From positions 1 to 42,030 of the forward strand of contig DJUX01000034.1 of assembly GCA_002440665.1 (NCBI GenBank): a stretch of DNA of 42,030 nucleotides. Direction: 5' to 3'. Position 1 is the stretch's first letter; each line of letters begins with the position of its first letter. Under the pieces are notes generated by a model. That model was not told the origin of the DNA and did no database searches. It saw nothing but the letters and a program-made list of their open reading frames with translations. A program made the translations under genes and the position numbers. Of the stretch, positions 34,771 to 42,030 are shown one piece after another. Source of the DNA: Dechloromonas sp. UBA6271 (GTDB lineage: Bacteria > Pseudomonadota > Gammaproteobacteria > Burkholderiales > Rhodocyclaceae).

Positions 34771-34989
34771 ATGGCCGGATCATGGGGTTGCCCGCACGAA
34801 ATCAACGGCTTGTGCCACAAGGTCAATGGCCTGACTTGTGACCCGGGAATGAAAGGTTGCGTTCTTTATGGTCGCTATGTTTTCGCCAGTTCAGAGAAAA
34901 ACGAACGCATTCTGCAGAAGCAGGCACGGAGGGACGATGGCGCCGTAGCGCCAGCTTCGAGAGCCAACAACGACGGAAAAAAACGATAA
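34771..34989 (+). CDS. Small Cys-rich cytoplasmic protein
   Basis: This 72-residue protein has four Cys in the first 30 residues: WGCPHEINGLCHKVNGLTCD, then PGMKGCVLYGRYVF. The C-terminal half is charged (EKNERILQKQARR). The Cys spacing suggests a zinc ribbon or small iron-sulphur site. I recall similar proteins in denitrification regions of betaproteobacteria but no named family. It starts two bases after the DUF3079 stop. Confidence 0.7.
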   Translation: MAGSWGCPHEINGLCHKVNGLTCDPGMKGCVLYGRYVFASSEKNERILQKQARRDDGAVAPASRANNDGKKR

Positions 34990-35292
34990 TCGCTGAGATC
35001 CGGGGACAAGAGCGGCAACCCAAAATTTTGATTATTCGACGCTTGATTCAAAATATGGCACAACTTTTTTGGTCGTGTTGTGCAGTGGAGAATTACGTCG
35101 CTGGCACTATCTCGGGCTAGGCTAGCAGTCCTATGCGTGGTGGGACGATATGGAAACTGGGTTAGAGTTCATTGAAAACAGCGTGATGTATGCTTGGCGA
35201 ATAGCCGGGAACGAAAATCCCAAGTCGGAAAATTCATTGAGCTTGGTTCAGGGACATGCTTGCTGACGCAGTGAATAAAAGTTGCTAGCGTG
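34990..35292. other. Intergenic gap with one hairpin
   Basis: GCACAAC (35058-35064) and GTTGTGC (35077-35083) form a perfect 7-bp inverted repeat with a 12-nt T-rich loop. It could be a protein-binding site or a weak terminator. No gene is supported here. Confidence 0.4.
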
Positions 35293-36033
35293 TTACTCGC
35301 CCTCAACCGGGCTGCGTCGGTAACAGCGATCGAGTTCAACCAGATGCGGAAGCAGTTCGGAATGCTTCTGTACATGGAAAATAAATCGTGGAACATGACG
35401 TTCGGATGCTTCGGCCATGAACGGTTCTCCCCAAAAACTGAGCAAGGCCTCGGTGCCTTCGCTGGCGTGGCTGTCGGCGAGAATGAAAGAGATATTCTTT
35501 TCCAGGTTGCACCAGCGGGGCTCATGAACCTTTTCGTGCCCACTGCAAGCCTTGATTTTCGGCAGGATCGTCTCGCGCCAGACATCTTTCTGGTTACCGT
35601 CAAGAATGAACTGGATTGACAGGACTGTCGGGTTTTCGATCGCCGGCCGCAGCAGTGCGTCAAACAGTGGCTGTGTCCGGTACATCGACAAGCAAACGTT
35701 GAACCAGATCGAATCTCCCTTGATGTGCCTCAGGAATTGTTCGTGATTGGCACGCAGATGGCGCGGGCCAACCAGCACAACTTCCGGCAATTCAAGCCCG
35801 GCGTGAATCCTGCGGACCTCCGCTTCGGTGCGGTCCACCTGTTCGGCGGTGATCTCATTGTTCCGCGTATGGCGCATGAAGTTGATAAACAGCAATGCGA
35901 TCAGCGCAAGCACGACCGACAGCATGACTTCCTCATCCAACATGTGCAGCAGATGCAGCACCGATGCCGTTACCGCCGTGAAAATGCCGGCGATTGCGTC
36001 CCATTCGTAGCTCAGAAATTTTTTCAGTTTCAT
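35293..36033 (-). CDS. Two-helix membrane protein with unknown soluble domain
   Basis: This 246-residue protein has two N-terminal transmembrane helices (about 13-32 and 37-54) and a cytoplasmic domain of about 190 residues. The latter contains ITAEQVDRTEAEVRRIHAGL, HIKGDSIWFNVCLSMYR, ILDGNQKDVWRETILPKIKA and HVPRFIFHVQKHSELLPHLV. It resembles the framework of phospholipase-D-like or nucleotide-processing domains but has no HKD motif. ATG 36033 follows AAGGATAT with good spacing; the upstream TTG is less likely. No family is recognised. Confidence 0.7.
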   Translation of the reverse strand: MKLKKFLSYEWDAIAGIFTAVTASVLHLLHMLDEEVMLSVVLALIALLFINFMRHTRNNEITAEQVDRTEAEVRRIHAGLELPEVVLVGPRHLRANHEQFLRHIKGDSIWFNVCLSMYRTQPLFDALLRPAIENPTVLSIQFILDGNQKDVWRETILPKIKACSGHEKVHEPRWCNLEKNISFILADSHASEGTEALLSFWGEPFMAEASERHVPRFIFHVQKHSELLPHLVELDRCYRRSPVEGE

Positions 36034-36326
36034 CGTCAATATCCTTGAAAACGAGAGACGCAGGAGATTTACTGCCTAGTGACGATCGCATACTTGAAGA
36101 TGCAAGCGTCTATAGGCAAGAGTAAGCGGAAACGCTCTCAGAATCCGAAGTGAAAATGGTCAACTTCCAGCGTAAAGTACCAAATTGCTCGGTGAGACAG
36201 GGATGATCGGCACTAATCAATATTCCTGCAGGCGGCGTTTTCTGATGTGAATACCTGACCACCTGTTCCCATGTCGGGGGTTCTCTCCGTTTTTCAAAAT
36301 TGCAGTCCAACCACCCAGGCACAAAA

Positions 36327-36650
36327 ATGACCTTTGTTGTTACAGAGAATTGCATCAAGTGCAAATACACGGATTGCGTGGTGGTCTGCCCCGTTGATTG
36401 CTTCCACGAGGGCGACAACTTTCTGGTGATTGACCCGGAAGAGTGTATCGATTGCGCGCTTTGCGTACCTGAATGTCCCGCAGAGGCCATCTTCGCTGAA
36501 GGTGATGTGCCGATGAATCAGCGTAAATTTATCGAGCTGAATGCCATATTGGCGAAGGTCTGGCCTGTGATTTCCACCCGACGCGAGCCTCTTGCCGACG
36601 CCGAAAAATGGAATGGAACGCCTGGTAAACTCAATCTACTCGAACGTTGA
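36327..36650 (+). CDS. fdxA: 7Fe ferredoxin FdxA
   Basis: This 107-residue ferredoxin has the cluster motifs CIKCKYTDCVVVCPVDCF (N-terminal, 3Fe-4S plus one 4Fe-4S ligand) and CIDCALCVPECPAEAI (4Fe-4S), with the C-terminal extension of the Azotobacter FdI/FdxA type (RKFIELNAILAKVWPVI). It is a low-potential cytoplasmic electron carrier; in denitrifiers it could feed reductive reactions or haem d1 maturation, which is inference. It is the only plus-strand gene in this part. Confidence 0.93.
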   Translation: MTFVVTENCIKCKYTDCVVVCPVDCFHEGDNFLVIDPEECIDCALCVPECPAEAIFAEGDVPMNQRKFIELNAILAKVWPVISTRREPLADAEKWNGTPGKLNLLER

Positions 36651-37279
36651 TCCTTTTTCCATCCATACTGGAAATAGCTGGCGAATCGACTTCATGGTGT
36701 TTGAAATTCTGTGAGTTTGAATCGCCGAATAGGCCGGCAAGGCAAATTCCAGCGCGAGCTTCCGAATGGCGACTTGACAACCGGTTGCTGCCCCCAATTG
36801 TGTTGAATATCTAAAGAGTTTGTTCGGAATATTGTGTTTTCGAGTGGCCAGTTTTGTAGCTGTTGCGATCTGAACGGGGCGTTGCCATGTGTGATGGCAA
36901 TCATGACGTGGGCTCCGTGCTTTGGTCTGGCTACAGCGGAAATTCTGCATGGCCGATTGGTCCGAAAGCGAAATACCAATGGCGCGCATACCAGAAGTTG
37001 TTGCGCCTGATGACGGGGCTCGGCTTTTCCATCCTGCCGCATCCGGATGGGCAGGGACTCAAGCGGGTGGTGAGGCAGTTGCATGATTGAGGTCCATACG
37101 GGACTCCACTGCTCGAACTTGCCACGTGTCTTCAAGACGAAATTTTGGTGGATACATACTGGCAGTCGTTCCAACCATAAGGCTTGGAACGGCAAATGCG
37201 GAAGAATTGGTATCGAATTTCCCTGGAAGGGCTAGCATCTCTAAACGAGCCATTCAAGCGACCAGTTTCAGGCGTCCGC
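36651..37279. other. Long intergenic stretch with doubtful short ORFs
   Basis: About 630 bases contain open frames on both strands. The best plus-strand frame (ATG 36887 to 37090; GYSGNSAWPIGPKAKYQWRA, then LPHPDGQGLKRVV) has some protein-like character but no ribosome binding site. The long minus-strand frame 36692-37195 looks like random translation. No repeat, RNA or promoter was recognised. Confidence 0.35.
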
Positions 37280-37615
37280 CTACTGCCCCACGCCACGAAT
37301 CATGATCAGCAGCATCTTGAACCCACCCATTGGATTCACCGCATGCGGGACATTGGCCGGCAGTAGCAGGCTATCTCCTTCGCCCAGGGCATGGCTTACG
37401 CCACCGATCGGGATCTCGGCACGACCTTCGATCGCGATCACCAGCGCATCATAAGGGGCGGTGTGTTCGCTGAGCCCCTCGTTGCCGTCAAAGGCAAACA
37501 GGGTCACGTTGCCGGCAGGGTTCTTGAGCAGCATCCGGCTGACGACCGCCTTTTCCTGGTACTGCAGCATCTGTTTCAGGTTGCGCACTTCAGGCGCGCC
37601 ATTTTCAGCACTCAT
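37280..37615 (-). CDS. Cupin-domain protein
   Basis: This 111-residue protein folds as a single small cupin. Motif 1 is GLSEHTAPYDALVIAIEG and motif 2 is GDSLLLPANVPHAVNP, giving His and Glu/Asp metal ligands in the usual beta-barrel positions. AAGGAG lies upstream of a GTG-ATG pair, and the ATG was chosen. Such small cupins often bind Fe or Mn or act as sensors; the role in a denitrification region is unknown. The gene is followed upstream by two more minus-strand genes, probably one operon. Confidence 0.85.
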   Translation of the reverse strand: MSAENGAPEVRNLKQMLQYQEKAVVSRMLLKNPAGNVTLFAFDGNEGLSEHTAPYDALVIAIEGRAEIPIGGVSHALGEGDSLLLPANVPHAVNPMGGFKMLLIMIRGVGQ

Positions 37616-37660
37616 CACTGTTATCTCCTTGCCTGGGCCGCACTGCTACGCCGCGCGTAG

Positions 37661-37846
37661 TCAGCGTGAATGCAGACCCTTGATTGACCATGCATACGTG
37701 AGGCTCGCCTCGTTGAACTCCTGTTTTGTTTCGGTATCGAGCCACCAGATCAGTCTTCGGCTATCCGGGCCGAGGTACTGCCAGTAGCGCACTTCGCCAC
37801 CGCAGAGTTCAATCGCATACACGGCGTTGATGACCAGTTCGCTCAT
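37661..37846 (-). CDS. Small hypothetical protein
   Basis: This 61-residue frame (MSELVINAVYAIELCGGEVR, then YWQYLGPDSRRLIWWLDTET) has strong protein-like composition with alternating hydrophobics and Trp. It lies between the DnrO-like and cupin genes with short spacers on the same strand. The ribosome binding site is weak. No family is recognised. Confidence 0.6.
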   Translation of the reverse strand: MSELVINAVYAIELCGGEVRYWQYLGPDSRRLIWWLDTETKQEFNEASLTYAWSIKGLHSR

Positions 37847-37870
37847 CGCAGTCCCGAATGCAGTTTGCGC

Positions 37871-38362
37871 TCAACCACGGGCGGTTTTCCAGTTGGGATG
37901 CTGGAAGTATTTTCCGTAGGATTCCAGCGCCTGCCTGACGCGCACGGCGCCATCGTGGCGCGCGGTGGTTGTCTTGCCTTCCATGATCTCTGCCCCGGCC
38001 ATCAGTTCGGCGATGACGAGATGGAGCATGGCATCGGCCTTTGCATCGAGCTTGCAGTGCTCGATGGCATAGCCGACCTTCTGATTGATGGTGGTGGCGA
38101 GGGTCGCGTAATCGGCATCACTGAAACGATCCTGGTGGATCAGGGGAAGCGCCGTAGCCATGGCCTGGTTGATGCCATCCATCGATTGCCGCAGGGCAGT
38201 ATCTGTCGCCCATTTCTTCCCGGCATTCAATTGCAGCTTTTGCACCGCAGTGCTGCTCTCACCATGGTGGTGGTGATCCTCAGCGGCCAACGCCATTTGT
38301 CCAGGGGTAGCCGTGACAACGAGAACGACGGCCGCCAATGACAGCAAGAGATTTCGTTTCAT
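37871..38362 (-). CDS. DnrO-like periplasmic protein
   Basis: This 163-residue precursor has a signal peptide (MKRNLLLSLAAVVLVVTATP, cleavage near ALA), a His cluster (AEDHHHHGESS), then an all-helical domain: LNAGKKWATDTALRQSMDGI, YAIEHCKLDAKADAMLHLVI and YGKYFQHPNWKTARG. I know similar proteins as DnrO, encoded near denitrification genes; the function is not established. ATG 38362 is eight bases from AGGA, so it is preferred over ATG 38371. The conserved Cys and His could bind haem or metal. A nonsense-mutated copy sits at 28927-29412. Confidence 0.85.
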   Translation of the reverse strand: MKRNLLLSLAAVVLVVTATPGQMALAAEDHHHHGESSTAVQKLQLNAGKKWATDTALRQSMDGINQAMATALPLIHQDRFSDADYATLATTINQKVGYAIEHCKLDAKADAMLHLVIAELMAGAEIMEGKTTTARHDGAVRVRQALESYGKYFQHPNWKTARG

Positions 38363-38510
38363 CCGGTTCATCCTGGGTAAGGGTTAAAGACTTGACTAAC
38401 ATACTCAGGTAAAGGTCGGCTGGCTTTGATTGAAAAATCTTAGACCCCAACAAGTCGCCGAACGTTATCGAACGAGGGACGCAAGGAACTTCCCAGCGCC
38501 CATCTCTTGA

Positions 38511-38819
38511 TTACTTCTGTGAGAGAACCCAGGTGGCCAGCTTCTTTGCCTCGTCGGGCGTAACGTTGTTCGGCGGCATCGGAATTTCGCCCCAGACACC
38601 CTTGCCACCCGCCTTGATCTTCGCTGCCAGCTTATCGACTGCACCGGCATCGCCCTTGTACTTGGCAGCGACATCCTTATAAGCTGGACCGACCAGCTTC
38701 TTGTCGATCGCATGGCAGGACATGCAGTTCTTGGCTTTGGCCAGCGCTTCATCGGCGACGACTTGGCTAGAGACCCCAAGACCGGCGGCAACCAGCAGTG
38801 CAATGTGAATAGCTTTCAT
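38511..38819 (-). CDS. nirM: Cytochrome c551/c552 (NirM-like)
   Basis: This 102-residue precursor has a signal peptide (ending VVA, about residue 22), haem motif CMSCH in KAKNCMSCHAIDKKLVGPAY, and distal Met in GEIPMPPNNVTPDEAKKLA. This is the class I cytochrome c551 that donates electrons to cytochrome cd1 nitrite reductase in many denitrifiers. A perfect TTGAT-N4-ATCAA box lies 63 bp upstream. The gene name is given by similarity and by its place near nirS. Confidence 0.88.
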   Translation of the reverse strand: MKAIHIALLVAAGLGVSSQVVADEALAKAKNCMSCHAIDKKLVGPAYKDVAAKYKGDAGAVDKLAAKIKAGGKGVWGEIPMPPNNVTPDEAKKLATWVLSQK

Positions 38820-38881
38820 TTTGTTAACCCTTCATTGAAATAATGCGAGCGCGTACTGTCGCGACTGTAAAAATTTGTGCT

Positions 38882-38895
38882 TTGATGCGAATCAA
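38882..38895 (-). promoter_or_regulatory. FNR/DNR box upstream of cytochrome c551
   Basis: TTGATGCGAATCAA matches the Fnr/Dnr consensus TTGAT-N4-ATCAA perfectly and is palindromic in its arms. Its distance from the ATG at 38819 fits an activator site near -41.5. The Dnr-type regulator in this window and the Crp/Fnr-PilJ protein next door are candidate binders. Confidence 0.85.
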
Positions 38896-38966
38896 ATGCC
38901 CACTCGAACCAAGGAAACCGTGCCCTGACGGGGATTGCCAAATTGATAGCCATCAAGCAACGCCGA

Positions 38967-40526
38967 TCAGGTCAAACGCTCGAATATCTTGACGGCCGTA
39001 TCGACGCAACGAAGAAGACGTTCCCCTTCCGCGAGGACGATTCGTGCATGTATTGTCTTGCGCGCATGCGTAAGGTCCGGGCACAGAGCACGTATGTATT
39101 TTTGCCACTGGCGGGCAACGATCTGAAGCTGGGCAGCCAGTTCAGGCTGACCACTCCCTGTTCTCACCAGGTGTTGCAGGTTGTTCTCAAACTCAGTGCA
39201 CGAAGGGAGCAACAAGTCGTCGATGCGCGCATGTAAACTGCCCCATTCCCGGAACAAGAAAAATTTGCTGATGCGTTGCGACAACACCCGATTACGCCCC
39301 GCCATATTGACGTAGTGCGCTGACGGAATTCCCGCCAGATGCGCGGCACAGGCTGTAAGCTCATCGGTGGCGGTGAGCATTTTCTCGCTCAGGACGAACA
39401 GCTTCTCGGCCAGCGTTTCCGTCGCTTCCTCGCTACCGATCGCCTGCCGATAGGATAGCCACAGGGGCTTGATGGCGTTCAGTTTTTCCAGAAACTCGCG
39501 TGCCAGCTCGGGTTGCTCCAACCACGCTAGGTTGCGCTCGAATTCCTTCTCAAACTGGCGAAGCCTGGTTTTTGTCGCACTAGACGCGACATTGGCGGCG
39601 ATGGCTCCCCAAGTGAGGGCCATACGTTGCGAGAACAGGCGCAGGCGGCCGCAACGGTTGACCAAAGCGCCAGGCGACGGTGTTTTTGCGGATAGCGGCC
39701 CTTCTCCCTTCCGCTTGCGGTAGAAGTTAAGCCTTTGCTTGCTCGCGCCGCTCACAGTATCGAGCAGTGCAGCATTCTGAATATGAACATTGCGCCCATC
39801 AACGATGATGACGCCGGAGTCGCTCAGGTCCCGCAGATTGCGGGAAAGCGACTCCGGCGTCATGCCGATGCGGGCCGCGATCATTTTTTTACTGGCCTTG
39901 AGCTGGACTGAGGTCTCTCCTGCCAACTCGGTTTTGTTCCCCGCCAGTTCCAGAAGATAATCGAGCAGGCGCTGCGCACCCGTCATGCCGTGGTGGTAGC
40001 CGGCAACGCCGGATTCGCTGACGCATTGCTGGCGGGCCAGCGCCGTGATGATTCGGCAGCTTAATTCAGGGCTTTGCTGGACGACCTCCCGCAACTTGCA
40101 CATGTCGATGGCGACCAACAGAGTGTGAGCAGTAGCGTTGCAAGTAGACGCGTAGTGGGTGGCACCGAATAGCTCGCCCATGCTGAGCATCTGTTCGCTC
40201 TGCACCAGTTCGACGACACGGCTGCCGCCTCCGGGAATGATCCTGCTGCGTGTAACACTGCCATTGAACAGCAGATGCGCTTCGCGGATCGGGTCACCGG
40301 CCTGGAAAATCGTCTGGTTCGCATGGCCCTCAACCAGATGGCTCGCGGCGCTCAGCTCGTCGAGCAAGCGCAGGGGCAAGCCGGCAAACAACTGGGAACC
40401 GGACAACAACTCGCGCTGGGCGCGATGGGGAATTTCAAGTCTTGCGTTCAATCGAAAGGTGTACTCCAAGGTACTAACGATATACCAAATAAAAAAGGAG
40501 GATAACTCCTCTCTTGGAGGAGCCAT
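38967..40526 (-). CDS. Crp/Fnr regulator fused to two PilJ/NarX-like sensor domains
   Basis: Up to 519 residues. In order: a cyclic-nucleotide-binding-like domain (about 45-165), a helix-turn-helix (about 205-250; IAARIGMTPESLSRNLRDLS), then two PilJ/NarX-type helical sensor domains. Each of these opens with a P-box-like motif: NRCGRLRLFSQRM at 290-302 and NMAGRNRVLSQRI at 407-419. In NarX and NarQ this motif binds nitrate or nitrite in the periplasm; here there is no membrane segment, so the sensor is cytoplasmic. The ATG at 40526 lies inside the nirS terminator, so the true start may be a later TTG (for example near residue 20). It sits between nirS and nirM and probably controls nitrite reduction. 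Confidence 0.85.
   Translation of the reverse strand: MAPPREELSSFFIWYIVSTLEYTFRLNARLEIPHRAQRELLSGSQLFAGLPLRLLDELSAASHLVEGHANQTIFQAGDPIREAHLLFNGSVTRSRIIPGGGSRVVELVQSEQMLSMGELFGATHYASTCNATAHTLLVAIDMCKLREVVQQSPELSCRIITALARQQCVSESGVAGYHHGMTGAQRLLDYLLELAGNKTELAGETSVQLKASKKMIAARIGMTPESLSRNLRDLSDSGVIIVDGRNVHIQNAALLDTVSGASKQRLNFYRKRKGEGPLSAKTPSPGALVNRCGRLRLFSQRMALTWGAIAANVASSATKTRLRQFEKEFERNLAWLEQPELAREFLEKLNAIKPLWLSYRQAIGSEEATETLAEKLFVLSEKMLTATDELTACAAHLAGIPSAHYVNMAGRNRVLSQRISKFFLFREWGSLHARIDDLLLPSCTEFENNLQHLVRTGSGQPELAAQLQIVARQWQKYIRALCPDLTHARKTIHARIVLAEGERLLRCVDTAVKIFERLT
40491..40522 (-). terminator. nirS terminator with alternative hairpins
   Basis: On the minus strand, GAGGA, GTTA, TCCTC (40511-40498) is followed by CTTTTTTATTT, a Rho-independent terminator 20 bases after nirS. 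An overlapping stem, CTCCTC, CAAGA, GAGGAG (40522-40506), shares the GAGGA strand and would compete with it. That layout resembles an attenuator. Confidence 0.7.
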
Positions 40527-40541
40527 CCCCCTTCCTAAGTC

Positions 40542-42030
40542 TTAGTAAACGTCGTGCTGGGTGTTGAATACGTTGAACTTTCCGGTCGGCGTGACCAGTC
40601 TCTTGTCACGAATAACGGCCTTCAACTTGCGCGTCTTGTCGTCGACCACAACGATGGCCGACTCCTGATCCTTGCCATTCCACACGGAGAACCAGACTTC
40701 GTCACCGGCCTTGTTGTATTCAGGCTGGACGACGCGCTTGGGACCTTCCTTGATGCCTGACCATTCGCCGATCGGAATCAGCTCATACCCTTTTTCGGGG
40801 TTATTTACGTCGTAGACCGCAACCGACTGGCTGATACTCGGCTCGGGATTCAAGGTGGTATCGACCCACAGGTTCTTGGACTTCGGATGGGTCTTCAGGA
40901 ACAGCGAACCGCCGCCCAGTCCCTTAAGCGTGCGCACGACCTTCCAGGCGCCATCCGGATGCTTTTTCGGGTCGGTGCCAATCAGGGTGATGCTCTCATC
41001 GCCAAGATGTCCTGTCGCCCACACAGGGCCGAACTTGGGATCGACGAAGTTGGCACCACGCCCCGGGTGCGGCGTCTTGCCGACGTCGACCAGTTTCTCG
41101 AGCTTGCCTTCCTTGGTGTCGATGACCGCGATCTTGTTCGATGCGTTGGCGGCATCCATGAAGTAGCGGTGCGATGACTCGAAACCACCGTCATGCAGGA
41201 AGGGAGCGGCCTCGATCATCTTGATCTTGAGGTTCTTCAGGTCGCGGTAATCGACCGAATAGACCATGCCGGTTTCTTTGACATTCAGGAAGAACTCGGG
41301 ATTGTAGTGTGAGGAGACGATAGCGGCGACGCGCGGTTCCGGGTGATAGGCTTGGGTGTCGACGGTCATACCGCGGGTGGGCACGATCTTGCGCGGTTTG
41401 AGCGTGTCACCGTCCATGATTACGGCTTGCGGCGGCCAGTAGGTGCCAGCGATGGCGTACTTGTCTTCCCAGCCCTTGGCCTTCGAGCTCTCGACCGAGC
41501 GTGCTTCCATACCGACCTTGATTTCGGCGACGGTATCCGGCTTCTCCATCCAGAGGTCGATCAGGTTGATCTTGGCGTCGCGCCCGATCACGAACAAGTA
41601 GCGCCCGGAAGCCGACATGCGCGAGATATGCACGGCATAGCCGGTCTTAAGGATGCTGACGATCTGCTTCGAGTCGCCGTCGATCAGCGCGATTTCACCA
41701 GCGTCACGCAGTGTGACCGAGAACAGGTTCTCGAGGTTCAGGTTGTTCATCTTCTTGGTTGGACGCTTGTCCACCGGGATAATGACCTTCCACGAGGCTT
41801 CCATTTCCTTCAGACCATACTCGGGTGGCGCCGGTGGGGTCTGCTGGACATAGCGTGCCATCAGATCGACTTCGTCATCGTTAAGTACGCCGGACGTTCC
41901 CCAGTTCGGCATGCCGCCGGCCGAACCGTACTTGATGAAGACCTTGAGATATTCCATCCCCTTGTCGAGGGTGATGTCCGGGGTCAGTGGCTTGCCAGTT
42001 GCCCCCTTGTGTCGGCGCGCGTTTAAAAGT
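40542..42030 (-). CDS. nirS: Cytochrome cd1 nitrite reductase, 5' part missing
   Basis: About 495 codons of the C-terminal part are present, and the frame is still open at the window end. The end of the cytochrome c domain is seen (KGATGKPLTP, KYGSAGGMPNWG, MARYVQQTPPAPPEYGL), followed by the complete eight-bladed d1 propeller. Propeller landmarks are GYAVHISRMSASGRY (proximal haem d1 His), EPRVAAIVSSHYNPEF and FLHDGGFESSHRY (distal-pocket His residues). The protein reduces nitrite to NO in the periplasm. The haem-c CxxCH and signal peptide are outside the window. The last 27 bases read LLNARRHK, where CHGVLRK-like sequence is expected. Confidence 0.95.
   Translation of the reverse strand, partial: LLNARRHKGATGKPLTPDITLDKGMEYLKVFIKYGSAGGMPNWGTSGVLNDDEVDLMARYVQQTPPAPPEYGLKEMEASWKVIIPVDKRPTKKMNNLNLENLFSVTLRDAGEIALIDGDSKQIVSILKTGYAVHISRMSASGRYLFVIGRDAKINLIDLWMEKPDTVAEIKVGMEARSVESSKAKGWEDKYAIAGTYWPPQAVIMDGDTLKPRKIVPTRGMTVDTQAYHPEPRVAAIVSSHYNPEFFLNVKETGMVYSVDYRDLKNLKIKMIEAAPFLHDGGFESSHRYFMDAANASNKIAVIDTKEGKLEKLVDVGKTPHPGRGANFVDPKFGPVWATGHLGDESITLIGTDPKKHPDGAWKVVRTLKGLGGGSLFLKTHPKSKNLWVDTTLNPEPSISQSVAVYDVNNPEKGYELIPIGEWSGIKEGPKRVVQPEYNKAGDEVWFSVWNGKDQESAIVVVDDKTRKLKAVIRDKRLVTPTGKFNVFNTQHDVY

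Noticed and set aside
36692..37195. A 167-codon minus-strand frame in the fdxA-cupin gap
   Set aside because: Composition looks random (many Arg, Pro, Gln), with no ribosome binding site and no recognisable motif.
38426..38439. TTGATTGAAAAATC upstream of the DnrO-like gene
   Set aside because: Only the first half matches an FNR/DNR box; the second half ATCAA is absent.

Overview
The window looks like a copper/heavy-metal resistance island next to a denitrification cluster in a GC-rich betaproteobacterium. Gene content and protein character (nirS, a Dnr-type regulator, a CopK/CzcE pair, an N-type ATPase) suggest Rhodocyclales (Dechloromonas/Azonexus-like), but no rRNA or other phylogenetic marker is present.

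Layout. (1) 1-1340: accessory debris, with a patch of 12-bp GTAAC repeats, a small membrane protein and a decayed N-terminal piece of a tyrosine recombinase. (2) 1347-11901: a CusRS/CopRS-type two-component system, divergent from a long copper operon: a small periplasmic protein, a His-rich cytochrome c, a DUF411 protein, CusF, CusC, CusB with its own C-terminal CusF domain, CusA, and a second cytochrome c. (3) 12126-18399: an eight-gene N-type ATPase operon (atpDCQBEFAG) whose beta subunit carries an N-terminal YHS metal-binding domain. (4) 18480-24770: a CopA-type Cu(I) ATPase with YHS and heavy-metal-binding domains, a frameshifted bacteriohemerythrin, a small His-containing exported protein, a membrane HD-GYP protein, a YHS/HMA-like protein, a DUF2933 protein and an isoprenylcysteine-methyltransferase-like protein. 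(5) 24952-25734: copK and a czcE-like gene on the minus strand. (6) 25905-28669: a small mobilization module (truncated ORF, TraD-like accessory, MobA/MobL relaxase, candidate oriT, inverted repeat). (7) 28927-42030: a denitrification-associated region on mostly the minus strand: a nonsense-mutated DnrO-like gene, a Dnr-type Crp/Fnr regulator, a TetR-controlled DevBCA/MacAB-like exporter, small Cys-rich proteins, 7Fe ferredoxin, cupin, an intact DnrO-like gene, cytochrome c551, a Crp/Fnr protein fused to two PilJ/NarX-like domains, and nirS running off the end.

How it fits together. Five promoters in the metal region share a CusR/CopR-like 16-bp dyad, four of them with a second conserved block at fixed spacing, so one two-component system probably controls all arms. 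CusCBA (proton antiport) and CopA (ATP) would export copper; CusF, CopK, CzcE and DUF411 would bind it in the periplasm. The N-ATPase sits between these exporters. Its YHS-beta fusion, the missing AtpR and the loss of the helix-1 carboxylate in subunit c suggest a proton-pumping, possibly metal-responsive variant that could support the antiporter under copper stress. That functional link is inference. In the denitrification part, perfect FNR/DNR boxes precede the dnr gene and the cytochrome c551 gene.
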